This document shows, one piece after another, positions 1 to 6,263 of a stretch of DNA of 26,070 bases. This stretch comes from a virus: positions 1 to 26,070 of the IMG/VR virus record IMGVR_UViG_3300035189_000011; one strand, 5' to 3'. Position numbers and translations under genes: made by a program. Each line of letters opens with the position of its first letter. Within the stretch, counting starts at the first letter, position 1. Under the pieces are notes generated by a model, which was given only the letters and a program-made list of their open reading frames with translations, was not told the origin of the DNA and made no database searches.

Positions 1-64
1 TGGCGTTCCAGTTGTCGACCTGCTTTTGCAGCTGTGCAGCGGTAGGGCGTTTAGGTGCTGGCAT
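1..64 (-). CDS. Leftward early gene, 5' part only
   Basis: Twenty-one codons of a leftward gene are visible, starting at ATG 64-62 and running off the window. The peptide begins MPAPKRPTAAQLQKQ, basic and likely helical. The start is supported by a strong Shine-Dalgarno (GGAGGAA on the minus strand, bases 71-77) about seven bases upstream. It is the first gene after the long structured leader of the leftward promoter, so by position it is an early, repressor-controlled gene. The family is not recognised and too little is present to infer a function. Confidence 0.75.
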   Translation of the reverse strand, partial: MPAPKRPTAAQLQKQVDNWNA

Positions 65-615
65 TTCTGTTTCCTCCGTTGATTTCCAAAGCGCCCGGTC
101 TCCCAGGCGCTTCAGTAAATCTGTGGGCCCGGTCCCGCAACTGGCGTCAGACCGGGTTTACTGCATCAGCGGTGTGCCGGTGACCCGCTACTGATTGCAG
201 GCTCGACGGTCGTCTTCGGGGTGGCTACGGGGCTTCCTGTTCACCCGGCTCGATCAGCGTTGCCGGGTGGTCATAGGTCTTACAACATGCGACGTACAGC
301 CCCTAGGCGCCTGGTTAAGTAGGCACATCGCATGAGGTCCGGCGCTCCTCATAGCCGAGGCTCGGAGCGCTAATTCTGTTCGGTGAATCTCCCTTCATCC
401 GCTGGGATTCGCGGTGCGCACTGCTTGCCGGGTCGTTCTCGCGGTTCTGGCATGTCGCCATCGTCAGCCGTACAGGGTGTTCCCTGTCGTGGGCAGCCTT
501 TCGGGGCTGTCTGATCGCCGGTCGCCGGTAGAGGCAATGCGGTCTGTTGTTTGTTGCGCTGATTGTTAAAGAGCAGCGGGTCTTGTTAGGCCCTGGCGCC
601 AGTTGCTGCGGCGAT
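65..615 (-). ncRNA. Long structured leader RNA of the leftward early operon
   Basis: About 550 nt without a credible gene on either strand lie between the leftward promoter and the first leftward start codon. The stretch holds many perfect or nearly perfect inverted repeats: 89-95/106-112, 114-119/157-162 enclosing 128-134/150-156, 242-249/262-269, 342-348/364-370, 385-393/404-410 (one bulge), 472-477/482-487 and 494-498/505-509. A boxA-type antitermination element lies near its predicted 5' end (561-576). These repeats are read directly; that the stretch is transcribed as one leader, and that it folds, is inference from promoter position. It could act as an antitermination (nut/put-like) leader, a regulatory leader or a separate small RNA. 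The hairpin at 89-112 has only a short U run, so it would be a weak terminator. Confidence 0.6.
561..576 (-). promoter_or_regulatory. rRNA-type boxA antitermination element
   Basis: Read on the minus strand the bases are CTGCTCTTTAACAATC. This matches the boxA of bacterial rRNA operon leaders and spacers (TGCTCTTTAACAAT) and resembles lambdoid boxA elements. It lies about 40 nt downstream of the predicted leftward start point, the expected place for NusB/NusE recruitment. I do not see a lambda-like boxB with a GNRA-like loop right after it, so the element may work as in rRNA operons or with a different partner. Confidence 0.7.
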
Positions 616-621
616 GAGGTA

Positions 622-650
622 AATATGTACTAATGGTTCACAGTGGTCAA
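622..650 (-). promoter_or_regulatory. Leftward early promoter (PL-like)
   Basis: On the minus strand TTGACC (650-645) and CATATT (627-622) are separated by 17 bp, a good sigma-70 match. Predicted start is near 615. The core is overlapped by two copies of the 13-bp operator also found at the repressor/cro promoters, so it should be silent in a lysogen. Confidence 0.7.
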
Positions 651-663
651 GTACCAAAAGTAC
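627..663. promoter_or_regulatory. Left operator pair (OL)
   Basis: Two 13-bp near-palindromes: GTACTAATGGTTC (627-639) and GTACCAAAAGTAC (651-663). Both fit GWACYNNNRGTWC (the second on either strand), the motif seen three times at 2831-2900. Centre-to-centre spacing is 24 bp, the same as between the two sites inside the cro promoter. They cover the spacer and the -35 flank of the leftward promoter. Binding by the repressor at 2088-2837 is inferred. Confidence 0.65.
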
Positions 664-680
664 ATATTTTTTCTATGGGC

Positions 681-707
681 GAAAAAAAGCCCGCTCAACG
701 GCAGGCT
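681..707 (-). terminator. Leftward terminator, strand-specific
   Basis: In leftward RNA a seven-pair stem (707-701 with 694-688, including one G-U pair) is followed by seven U (687-681). On the plus strand the G-U becomes a C-A mismatch and no U run follows, so it should work only leftward. It stops transcripts from the repressor operon before the leftward promoter. Confidence 0.65.
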
Positions 708-747
708 CATGGATCAGATCAGGCGTGGAAGGTGAATCTCAGGAATG

Positions 748-773
748 AAAAAGCCCGGCGCTGGGCCGGGCTT
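748..773 (-). terminator. Terminator of the repressor-PIN operon
   Basis: A nine-bp perfect stem (751-759 with 765-773, five-base loop) followed leftward by a U run. It lies 20 bp beyond the PIN gene stop and is the first of two tandem leftward terminators. Confidence 0.8.
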
Positions 774-793
774 ATGCGGGGACTGCCGATGTG

Positions 794-1321
794 TCAGGGC
801 TCTATTTCGCCATGGAAATTAAGCTGCTCTGGATTGGCCTCTATGCTCGCGAGGGACCTTGCCAGGATGCCGACTGTACCTGCTCGCCTATATATCTGCT
901 TATCGTGAGTCCATATTTCTTTTGCGCCGGCCGCGACCGAAATGGCAAGAATTTGCCGGTCGTACTTGAGTTTTGCCATCGTAGAATCAGGATCGAGCAT
1001 CTTCATTTCCTGATTGCTGACGAGCATCGCACATTCAATTGCGGCCAACTGATCAAATGGGGATATTTCGACGCATTTGACGCTGTTAATGATGTCGAGG
1101 TGCTTCTGGTAGCTATCCCTGCGAATGCCTATCAGGTACTCGGCCAGAACCGGTGCCGGCAGCACCACGACACCTTTTATCGCTTCGATCCTCTCTACAA
1201 GCGCCTGAGCTCGCATAAATGCATTGTCAACGATCTTGTCAGTCTCTGGATCTCGAAGGTCTTTGGCTCCTTCGTTTTGCATGATCTGGACTAGGACATT
1301 TGTATCTATGACGATCTTCAA
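794..1321 (-). CDS. PIN-domain nuclease (VapC-like fold)
   Basis: A 175-aa protein opening with the PIN signature MKIVIDTNVL. The acidic set expected for a metal-dependent PIN ribonuclease is present: D6, E61 (LAEYL), D121 (KYDRQIL) and D140 (WTHDKQ), so catalysis is plausible. It is longer than a typical VapC (about 130 aa). It is the last gene of a leftward operon repressor - 246-aa protein - PIN, with a 2-nt gap to the gene before it and strong terminators after it. Expression with the repressor suggests a role in the lysogen: toxin, superinfection exclusion or anti-phage defence by RNA cleavage. PIN family membership is clear; the biological role is inference. No classical short VapB-like antitoxin is next to it. 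Confidence 0.85.
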   Translation of the reverse strand: MKIVIDTNVLVQIMQNEGAKDLRDPETDKIVDNAFMRAQALVERIEAIKGVVVLPAPVLAEYLIGIRRDSYQKHLDIINSVKCVEISPFDQLAAIECAMLVSNQEMKMLDPDSTMAKLKYDRQILAISVAAGAKEIWTHDKQIYRRAGTVGILARSLASIEANPEQLNFHGEIEP

Positions 1322-1323
1322 TC

Positions 1324-2064
1324 CTAACCCCTAGTTTCCAAAATACTGGAATGGGTGCTAGACATATCATTCCAGTCCACCCCTCCCGCGGCTTTGAGCC
1401 TGGCTATAGCTTCCTTGAAGCCAATATCTTCCAGTCTGATGAACGAGCTGATCTTCAGCTTTACCAGCTTCCAAGCGCCATCACTGGAGCGCACCCATTC
1501 TCCATCTCCATGCAGGCGCACCGGCTTAAAGAGTAGTTGAGCGAGCCGCTCCGCAACTGCGACATCCGCCTCACAAAGAAGGCTTTCATTATCAGCGCCC
1601 TCAATTCTGACCGGCACCGTCTCATCCTTGCCGCCAACACTATAAAGCCGCCCCTGAATACTGGATGGCTTGATTATCCTCAGGGGCGGATCTTCAAGCT
1701 TGACGCTGGGGAACTGAAATATTTTAGCTCCTTCAGATCTGATTGATCCGCCAGTGCAGTCGGCGGACATAAATTCAGAAAGCGTCTTATAGGCAGAGAT
1801 CGCCGTCTTCTTCCCCAGTCCGCCAGAAACTTCCCGGACCTGATTCATAACCAGCGGGAAAGCTTTTTCCTCGATATAAGATTTCAGTTGGGCTGACCCG
1901 GCCTCAACGCAGTCAAAATGAACCGAGTCCTCGCAGCCATAGAAGGCGGACAGGGCCCGCAGGTAGTCCGCAAGCCGCTTCATGGAGAGTTGGCCGGGAG
2001 TCAGGTCGTCGAGGTAAAGCGTTAACTCTTTCATGGCTTGATTATAGTCATGCGTCCATTTCAA
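1324..2064 (-). CDS. Unknown 246-aa protein paired with the PIN nuclease
   Basis: A 246-aa soluble protein with no signal peptide or membrane segment and no family I recognise. The N-terminal half looks helical (LSMKRLADYLRALSAFYG region); the centre and C-terminus look beta-rich and charged. The start ATG at 2064 has no clear Shine-Dalgarno, which fits co-transcription with the repressor gene ending 23 nt upstream. The stop is 2 nt before the PIN gene, so the two are probably translationally linked. By position it could be an antitoxin, sensor or partner of the PIN nuclease, as lambda rexA/rexB follow cI, but nothing in the sequence proves that. Confidence 0.75.
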   Translation of the reverse strand: MKWTHDYNQAMKELTLYLDDLTPGQLSMKRLADYLRALSAFYGCEDSVHFDCVEAGSAQLKSYIEEKAFPLVMNQVREVSGGLGKKTAISAYKTLSEFMSADCTGGSIRSEGAKIFQFPSVKLEDPPLRIIKPSSIQGRLYSVGGKDETVPVRIEGADNESLLCEADVAVAERLAQLLFKPVRLHGDGEWVRSSDGAWKLVKLKISSFIRLEDIGFKEAIARLKAAGGVDWNDMSSTHSSILETRG

Positions 2065-2087
2065 TCACTATAGACAATCGTCAGTCC

Positions 2088-2837
2088 CTACAAATCCCCG
2101 CCGCGCCAGATAACCCGGCCCAAGATACGGTGCTCATAGATCTCGCCGTCAGGCAGGCGCTCGTCGGCGTATTTGATTTTGTCCGGATTGTCGCTACGGA
2201 TGATCCAGCCATCGAAGTCGGATTTCACCAGGCGCTTGACGATCGTCCCTCGGTCCTGGCTCTCAATGACAAATATGTGCCCATCTGCCGGCTCGATGCG
2301 AGACTCGTCAACGAGCAGCACATCATGATGGGTGATTGTCGGCCACATGCTGTCTCCATCGGCGTAGATGATCTTCAGGTTCTTCGGCTTCGCGCCTTTA
2401 ATGCGCAACCATTCACGCTTGAAAGCCAGGCCGCCGCGCAGCGACACATGCGGGTTGTCGTGGCCTGAACCGGCGGCGGCATAAGCGTAGTACTGCGGGA
2501 TTATGACGTGGGTGTCTTCATTGACGTCCGCTTTCTCCAGCGCCCCGGTCAGCTCTGGAGTCGCGGCCGGTGGCTGAGGGGCGGCAGGAGCATCCTGAAC
2601 ATCCCCACGACCGTACTCCAGCCACTCCACACGAACCCTCAGCGCCGTAGCCACCGCGAGCATCTTGGCGCCGCCTGGCATTGATTCGCCGTTCAGCCAT
2701 TTACTGCTGGCCTTTGGCGTCACTCCAGCCATTTTTGCCAGGCGAGCGCCAGCGCCCCATTCCTGGATTTCATTCAGCGCAAGCGCCTGCTTGAGCCTCG
2801 CGACAAAAGCATTTCGTATTTCTTCGATATGAACCAT
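2088..2837 (-). CDS. Phage repressor (C2/CI type, S24 autoprotease)
   Basis: A 249-aa repressor that should hold the prophage silent. An N-terminal XRE-like helix-turn-helix lies around residues 10-70 (ARLAKMAGVTPKASSKWLNG). An Ala/Pro-rich linker follows, then a LexA/S24 C-terminal domain with cleavage pair A122-G123 (YAYAAAGSG), nucleophile S163 (DGDSMWP) and general-base K201 (TIVKRL). This is the RecA-stimulated self-cleavage design, implying SOS induction. The chosen start at 2837 has no Shine-Dalgarno but lies downstream of a plausible promoter (-10 TATTAT at 2886-2881). The upstream in-frame ATG at 2882 overlaps that -10 and is rejected. A 13-bp operator covers the chosen start codon, suggesting autorepression. 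Two accessory genes follow in the same operon. Confidence 0.9.
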   Translation of the reverse strand: MVHIEEIRNAFVARLKQALALNEIQEWGAGARLAKMAGVTPKASSKWLNGESMPGGAKMLAVATALRVRVEWLEYGRGDVQDAPAAPQPPAATPELTGALEKADVNEDTHVIIPQYYAYAAAGSGHDNPHVSLRGGLAFKREWLRIKGAKPKNLKIIYADGDSMWPTITHHDVLLVDESRIEPADGHIFVIESQDRGTIVKRLVKSDFDGWIIRSDNPDKIKYADERLPDGEIYEHRILGRVIWRGGDL

Positions 2838-2900
2838 GGGTTCATTAACGCATGGGCTTGCATGTACTTTCAGTTCCGACATAATATGTACTGTAAGTTC
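2831..2900. promoter_or_regulatory. Right operators (OR), three sites
   Basis: Three 13-bp sites: GAACCATGGGTTC (2831-2843, a perfect palindrome containing the repressor start codon), GTACTTTCAGTTC (2864-2876) and GTACTGTAAGTTC (2888-2900). The last two are 24 bp apart centre to centre and flank the overlapping -10 elements of the divergent promoters. All match GWACYNNNRGTWC. Which of repressor or Cro binds each site is not visible. Confidence 0.7.
2858..2885 (+). promoter_or_regulatory. Rightward early promoter (PR-like)
   Basis: TTGCAT (2858-2863), 16-bp spacer, CATAAT (2880-2885), start near 2892. The spacer contains one operator and a second lies at the start point. It drives cro and the early rightward genes. 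Confidence 0.55.
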
Positions 2901-2908
2901 ATATTTAA
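2881..2908 (-). promoter_or_regulatory. Repressor promoter (PRM-like)
   Basis: On the minus strand TTAAAT (2908-2903), 16-bp spacer, TATTAT (2886-2881). Its -10 uses nearly the same bases as the -10 of the rightward promoter, so the two promoters should exclude each other. Confidence 0.45.
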
Positions 2909-2921
2909 TCCCGGAGGCCTT

Positions 2922-3161
2922 ATGCGGCCGCTCAAAAAATCGATTGATGATGCTGGCGGCGTTCCTGCCGTGGCCCTGGCCTGCGGCAAGACTCCGAGAG
3001 CTATTTACAAGTGGCTTGTTGCCGACGCTTTGCCGCGCACCGAGTACACGGGCGAAACCCAATACGCCAAGAAAATTTCAGAACTGGCTGCCTCAAAGGG
3101 CAATCCGTTCGATCCCGCCTGGCTGCTTGCCGAGGCGCACCCAAGAAAATCAGCCGCTTAA
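2922..3161 (+). CDS. Cro-like regulator (YdaS/Cro HTH)
   Basis: A 79-aa helix-turn-helix protein starting MRPLKKSIDDAGG. The HTH covers about residues 8-35 (GGVPAVALACGKTPRAIYKW), as in Cro/YdaS-type phage proteins. The start is set by GGAGG at 2913-2917, five bases before the ATG. It is the first gene rightward of the divergent operator region, opposite the repressor, which is the standard place for Cro. It should bind the same 13-bp operators and favour lytic growth. Confidence 0.85.
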   Translation: MRPLKKSIDDAGGVPAVALACGKTPRAIYKWLVADALPRTEYTGETQYAKKISELAASKGNPFDPAWLLAEAHPRKSAA

Positions 3162-3191
3162 CCAATTCCCATAGCAAGGAGCATCACCCCT

Positions 3192-3407
3192 ATGCACGCA
3201 GACCCATCCAACAAACGTGACGCCGTTTGCAAGCTTCGGTTCACCCAGCGCACCAAGCGCCAGCTCCAGATGGAAGCAAAGATGGCTGGCATGCAGCTGG
3301 CCACCTATCTGTTTGAGTTGGCACAGCTTGGCCGAGCTCACCGCGCCGCCGAAGTTGTTCGTGAAATCCATGGGGTGCGTGACCAAGACAATCATAAGAC
3401 GGCTTGA
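3192..3407 (+). CDS. Small early protein, possible DNA-binding regulator
   Basis: A 71-aa basic protein. The segment KLRFTQRTKRQLQMEAK followed by an amphipathic helix (MQLATYLFELAQL) resembles a ribbon-helix-helix layout, a beta strand then two helices. AAGGAG at 3176-3181 supports the ATG. By position directly after cro it could be a CII-like or other early regulator, but no CII signature is seen. The RHH assignment is tentative. Confidence 0.7.
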   Translation: MHADPSNKRDAVCKLRFTQRTKRQLQMEAKMAGMQLATYLFELAQLGRAHRAAEVVREIHGVRDQDNHKTA

Positions 3408-3425
3408 AGGCCCTCAGGAGGGGCT

Positions 3426-3644
3426 ATGCCCGAATTTGACTGCGAATTTAGTTCGCTCCCCGAGGAGGCCCAGCAAGAGATTCGAGAATTAGCCCGAGAG
3501 CTTGGATGGAGCCTTGATTTGGCGACTGAAGAGTACCTGTTGGCAGCCAGCTCAATAGCTGCATCAGGACGGGTTGTTCAGAGCTCACGCAAAGCACCAG
3601 TACTGGAGCTTGTGAACCACAAAAAGGCCCTCGTTAAGGGCTAA
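3426..3644 (+). CDS. Small acidic hypothetical protein
   Basis: A 72-aa protein preceded by a strong AGGAGG (3416-3421). The first half is acidic and helical (LPEEAQQEIRELARELGW), with a short basic C-terminus. It lies 18 nt after the previous gene, so probably in the same early operon. Not recognised. Confidence 0.7.
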   Translation: MPEFDCEFSSLPEEAQQEIRELARELGWSLDLATEEYLLAASSIAASGRVVQSSRKAPVLELVNHKKALVKG

Positions 3645-3662
3645 TTGCTACCGGAGAAGATC

Positions 3663-4082
3663 ATGAATTTGACACCCAGAGAGCGTGAAATCGCAATTCA
3701 GGCCATCGCAGCTCGCGCGACTGGCACACCCACCCAGGCTGCCGAGCAGATCCTGAAAGGGATATCCGCGCTCGACCACCACGGGAAACCCTTCGTGGTT
3801 TGGCCCGCGTGTCTGCCATTTGACGAAAAGGTCGAGGCTCTTGAATCAGAGCTGAAAAAAATCCGCCACGCCGAAAAGGAAATGGCGGATTACCGGACTA
3901 AGTGGGAGTCAATGGATTCAGCTGCAAATCCCGAATCCCAAGGAAAGAAAAGTCCTTCTGAAGCTTCTCGTAAGCCTGGGAAGGCAGACGAAAGTCCACA
4001 AGCTCTCGGTGAAGAAGCAGCAGAAGCGCCTGCTCAGTTAGTGAAAACGCCTGCTCTGGGGTCCAGTGATGCTTATCAATAA
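3663..4082 (+). CDS. Hypothetical early protein with antisense-overlapped C-terminus
   Basis: A 139-aa protein; ATG 3663 follows GGAGAAG at 3652-3658, preferred over the TTG-like start at 3645. Residues 1-85 look like an ordinary helical protein with a coiled-coil-like stretch (VEALESELKKIRHAEKEM). Residues after about 85 are Ala/Glu/Ser/Pro-rich and low in complexity. From 3898 on, the sequence is also the 3' half of a leftward gene, so the tail composition may be forced by that gene. A leftward terminator is embedded in the coding region at 3854-3891. Function unknown. Confidence 0.65.
   Translation: MNLTPREREIAIQAIAARATGTPTQAAEQILKGISALDHHGKPFVVWPACLPFDEKVEALESELKKIRHAEKEMADYRTKWESMDSAANPESQGKKSPSEASRKPGKADESPQALGEEAAEAPAQLVKTPALGSSDAYQ
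3854..3891 (-). terminator. Leftward terminator embedded in a rightward gene
   Basis: A perfect nine-bp stem (3860-3868 with 3883-3891) followed leftward by seven U. It lies 7 bp beyond the stop of the leftward gene 3898-4314, so it is the expected end of that transcript. Rightward there is no U run. Confidence 0.75.
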
Positions 4083-4314
4083 GGTAAAGCTGAGCAGGCA
4101 TCAACCCTTCGAGCTTTTGCCAGTGAGTGGCGTACTGCTGTCGGTACTTTTCGCAGAAGCAGAAGAGCAAGTAGCCAGGATAAGCCTTGTAAGCAGCCTC
4201 CCTAAAGTCTTGGTCGGTAACACTGCCCCCCTCTGGAAGCGCTTTGTGCGCCTCAGCATCCATGCGATCTCGCCACTCGCTCTCGTAACTAATTGCTTTC
4301 GTCGTGAAATTCAT
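3898..4314 (-). CDS. Leftward hypothetical gene inside the rightward early operon
   Basis: A 138-aa protein starting at ATG 4314, with GGAGG on the minus strand eight to nine bases upstream, chosen over the longer reading from 4479. The protein is aromatic- and Leu-rich (AYKAYPGYLLFCFCEKYRQQ; then a Leu-rich helix) with normal amino-acid balance, unlike a shadow frame. A good terminator follows the stop. It overlaps the end of the rightward gene by 185 nt. Leftward orientation within a rightward early region suggests a lysogen-expressed accessory gene or an antisense control. No family recognised; no convincing promoter found. Confidence 0.7.
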   Translation of the reverse strand: MNFTTKAISYESEWRDRMDAEAHKALPEGGSVTDQDFREAAYKAYPGYLLFCFCEKYRQQYATHWQKLEGLMPAQLYLIDKHHWTPEQAFSLTEQALLLLLHRELVDFRLPSQAYEKLQKDFSFLGIRDLQLNPLTPT

Positions 4315-4407
4315 ATGCCCGGCCTCCGAGGCCTTTTCGTGTGGAAGCCAAAAGCTACCACGGATGCGCTGGGCACCCAATTCAAGCGAAACACCAAACC
4401 GCAGGCG

Positions 4408-4437
4408 AAAAAAAACCACCTGGCCGGGTGGTTTCTT
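4408..4437. terminator. Hairpin with U run leftward, tR1-like rightward
   Basis: Stem AACCACC/GGTGGTT (4414-4420 with 4427-4433). Leftward it is followed by U8; rightward by UUUCUUC. It sits between the leftward gene and the antirepressor gene, and can stop leftward antisense transcripts and attenuate rightward early ones. Confidence 0.6.
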
Positions 4438-4471
4438 CAACTGCATTCGTAACAACACTGTGAGGTCGATT

Positions 4472-5221
4472 ATGCACACGTCTAATACCCACGTCCAGAA
4501 CCAAGTTAATCCCGCGACACGATTTCAGATTCAGCAGAACGTGTCGCGTCACACCATGTCGTCACGCGAGATCGCAGAGCTTGTCGGTTCTCGCCATGAC
4601 AAGGTGAAGCAGTCCATCGAACGCCTTGTCGAGCGAGGCGTAATTGCCCAGCCCCCAATGGGGGACGGGCCAAAATCCGCAAACGGCGTTGTGATTCAGG
4701 AATACCTGGTAAACAAGCGCGACAGTTTTGTTGTGGTCGCCCAGCTCAGCCCTGAATTTACCGCCGCCCTGGTAGATCGCTGGCAGGAACTGGAAAACGC
4801 ATCCGGCCGAGTCATCGCCACACTTCCCGACTTCTCCAACCCCGCAGCCGCCGCCCGTGCCTGGGCCGAACAGTTCGAACTGCAACAAGCCGCCAATCAG
4901 GCCCTGGCCATCGCCGCTCCGAAAGTCGAGTTCGTGGACCGCTACGTCGAATCGACCGGACTCAAGGGCTTTCGCCAAACCGCAAAATTGCTCGGCGCTA
5001 ATGAGGCCCGCTTCCGCGAATTCCTCATGGACAAAAAAATCATGTACCGCATGGGCGGCGAGTGGCAGGCCTACCAGCCGCATATCGACGCTGGGCGCTT
5101 CGACGTGAAGACCGGCACCAGCGACAGCGGTCATGCATTCAATCAGGCCAAATTCACCCCCAAGGGCGTCAACTGGGTTGCTGGCCTGTGGGCTCAATAC
5201 AACCTGCAGGAGGCTATGTAA
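4472..5221 (+). CDS. Rha-family antirepressor with KilAC domain
   Basis: A 249-aa two-domain protein. Residues about 28-110 match the Rha-type phage regulatory domain (MSSREIAELVGSRHDKVKQS ... SPEFTAALVDRW). Residues about 150-240 match the KilAC/ANT C-terminal domain (KLLGANEARFREFLMDKKI ... FTPKGVNWVAGLW). Such proteins oppose phage repressors or act in early regulation. ATG 4472 follows GAGG at 4461-4464; the earlier in-frame starts lie in the intergenic hairpin. The stop overlaps the next start by 1 nt (TAATG). This is the first of two Rha-type proteins in the window (see 24878-25729). Confidence 0.88.
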   Translation: MHTSNTHVQNQVNPATRFQIQQNVSRHTMSSREIAELVGSRHDKVKQSIERLVERGVIAQPPMGDGPKSANGVVIQEYLVNKRDSFVVVAQLSPEFTAALVDRWQELENASGRVIATLPDFSNPAAAARAWAEQFELQQAANQALAIAAPKVEFVDRYVESTGLKGFRQTAKLLGANEARFREFLMDKKIMYRMGGEWQAYQPHIDAGRFDVKTGTSDSGHAFNQAKFTPKGVNWVAGLWAQYNLQEAM

Positions 5222-5454
5222 TGGCCTACCTCAATTGGAGTGACGCGCCGGACTGGGCCACACACATCGTTGGCGACTCTGATATCCCCTGCATCCAGTG
5301 CTGGGCAAAAAAGGTCGGCAACAACTACTACAACGAGACTTTCCAGCAAAGCCTGGTCGCCTCATTCCATATGGTGAATGACGATATTGATGACGAGCCA
5401 GGTATCTGGATGGTCGTCAGTGCTCGCCCTGTATCTTTGAAGGAGGGTGAGTAA
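5221..5454 (+). CDS. Small hypothetical phage protein
   Basis: A 77-aa protein with many Trp and Asp residues (MAYLNWSDAPDWATH; CIQCWAKK). The start is set by GGAGG at 5208-5212 and a 1-nt overlap with the antirepressor stop; it overlaps the next gene by 1 nt too. Both junctions imply translational coupling. It may be a host-takeover or replication accessory protein, but it is not recognised. Confidence 0.75.
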   Translation: MAYLNWSDAPDWATHIVGDSDIPCIQCWAKKVGNNYYNETFQQSLVASFHMVNDDIDDEPGIWMVVSARPVSLKEGE

Positions 5455-6263
5455 TGGCCCGCATACGCACGATAAAGCCCGAGTTCTGGTCCAGTGAGCA
5501 GGTTATGGAAAGTCAGCCTATGGCGCGCCTGCTGTTCATTGGCCTCTGGAACTTCTGCGACGACGGTGGCAATCACCCTCTGGCGCCTCGCACGATCAAG
5601 GCCTTGGTGTTCCCCGGCGACAGCATCACCTCTGATGAGGTCAACGTATTGCTGGGCGAGCTGGAAGGCGTCGGCCTGACCCGGAGCTACATCGTCGACG
5701 GCAAGCACTACGTTCACGTTGTTGGCTGGAAACATCAAAAAATTGAGAAAAAGAACTTCAAGTACCCAGCGCCTCCGCAACCAGTCAACGACCTTACACC
5801 GAATGATCACCAACCAGTCAGCGACGAGTCGTCGAATGGTCGTCGACCGATAGACCCCGTAATGGATGTAGATGTAGATCTGGAAGGGAATGGAGAAGAT
5901 CAACACAACTCACATGGTGCGCATGAGCAAGGTTCTCCAGATACAGAAGGCACCGTCGACCCAAAGGTACCGAGCGAAATGTCACTGGATTGGATTCCTG
6001 ATGACAAGCTGCTGAAGGCGTACGCGTTTCGCACGGCAATCCCTGTCAGCGCCTTTACCAATGAAGCCACTGCCTCTTTTGTCTGCCATTACTCGGCATC
6101 TGGCCGCTTCGAAACTCAAGCCTCTTGGGTGAGCCTTCTGGTCAAGTGGGTGAAGCGCGACACAGCCACCGCCAGCAACGTCCGCCAGTTCCCGATGAAG
6201 AAGCAGGTCAACGGCCCTGACTTCGACGACAACGCTTGGGCTAACGACATGGGTGATCTATGA
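5454..6263 (+). CDS. Replication protein, O-like N-terminus with DnaT-like C-terminus
   Basis: A 269-aa protein. The N-terminus (MARIRTIKPEFWSSEQV, then RLLFIGLWNFCDDGG) is the winged-helix-like domain of phage replication initiators. The middle (about 105-180) is an acidic, low-complexity linker. Residues about 185-240 (WIPDDKLLKAYAFRTAIP ... FETQASWVSLLVKWVKRD) match the primosomal DnaT-type domain. It most likely binds the phage origin or primosome and works with the P-like protein encoded next. GGAGGG before the ATG and a 1-nt overlap upstream support the start. An origin, if internal as in lambda O, would be in the linker; I saw no clear iteron array there. Confidence 0.8.
   Translation: MARIRTIKPEFWSSEQVMESQPMARLLFIGLWNFCDDGGNHPLAPRTIKALVFPGDSITSDEVNVLLGELEGVGLTRSYIVDGKHYVHVVGWKHQKIEKKNFKYPAPPQPVNDLTPNDHQPVSDESSNGRRPIDPVMDVDVDLEGNGEDQHNSHGAHEQGSPDTEGTVDPKVPSEMSLDWIPDDKLLKAYAFRTAIPVSAFTNEATASFVCHYSASGRFETQASWVSLLVKWVKRDTATASNVRQFPMKKQVNGPDFDDNAWANDMGDL

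Noticed and set aside
12-194. Rightward 60-codon frame in the left leader
   Set aside because: It runs antisense through the start of the leftward gene and through stem-loops, has no ribosome-binding site, and has a low-quality composition.
791-1294. Rightward 167-codon frame
   Set aside because: Shadow of the PIN nuclease gene, whose fold motifs and active residues are clear.
3150-3165. Possible boxA on the rightward early transcript after cro
   Set aside because: CGCTTAACCAAT is only a partial match and lies across the cro stop codon; no boxB-like hairpin follows.
4304-4471. Upstream extension of the first antirepressor
   Set aside because: Runs through the hairpin and overlaps the leftward gene; ATG 4472 has a ribosome-binding site and begins the expected protein.
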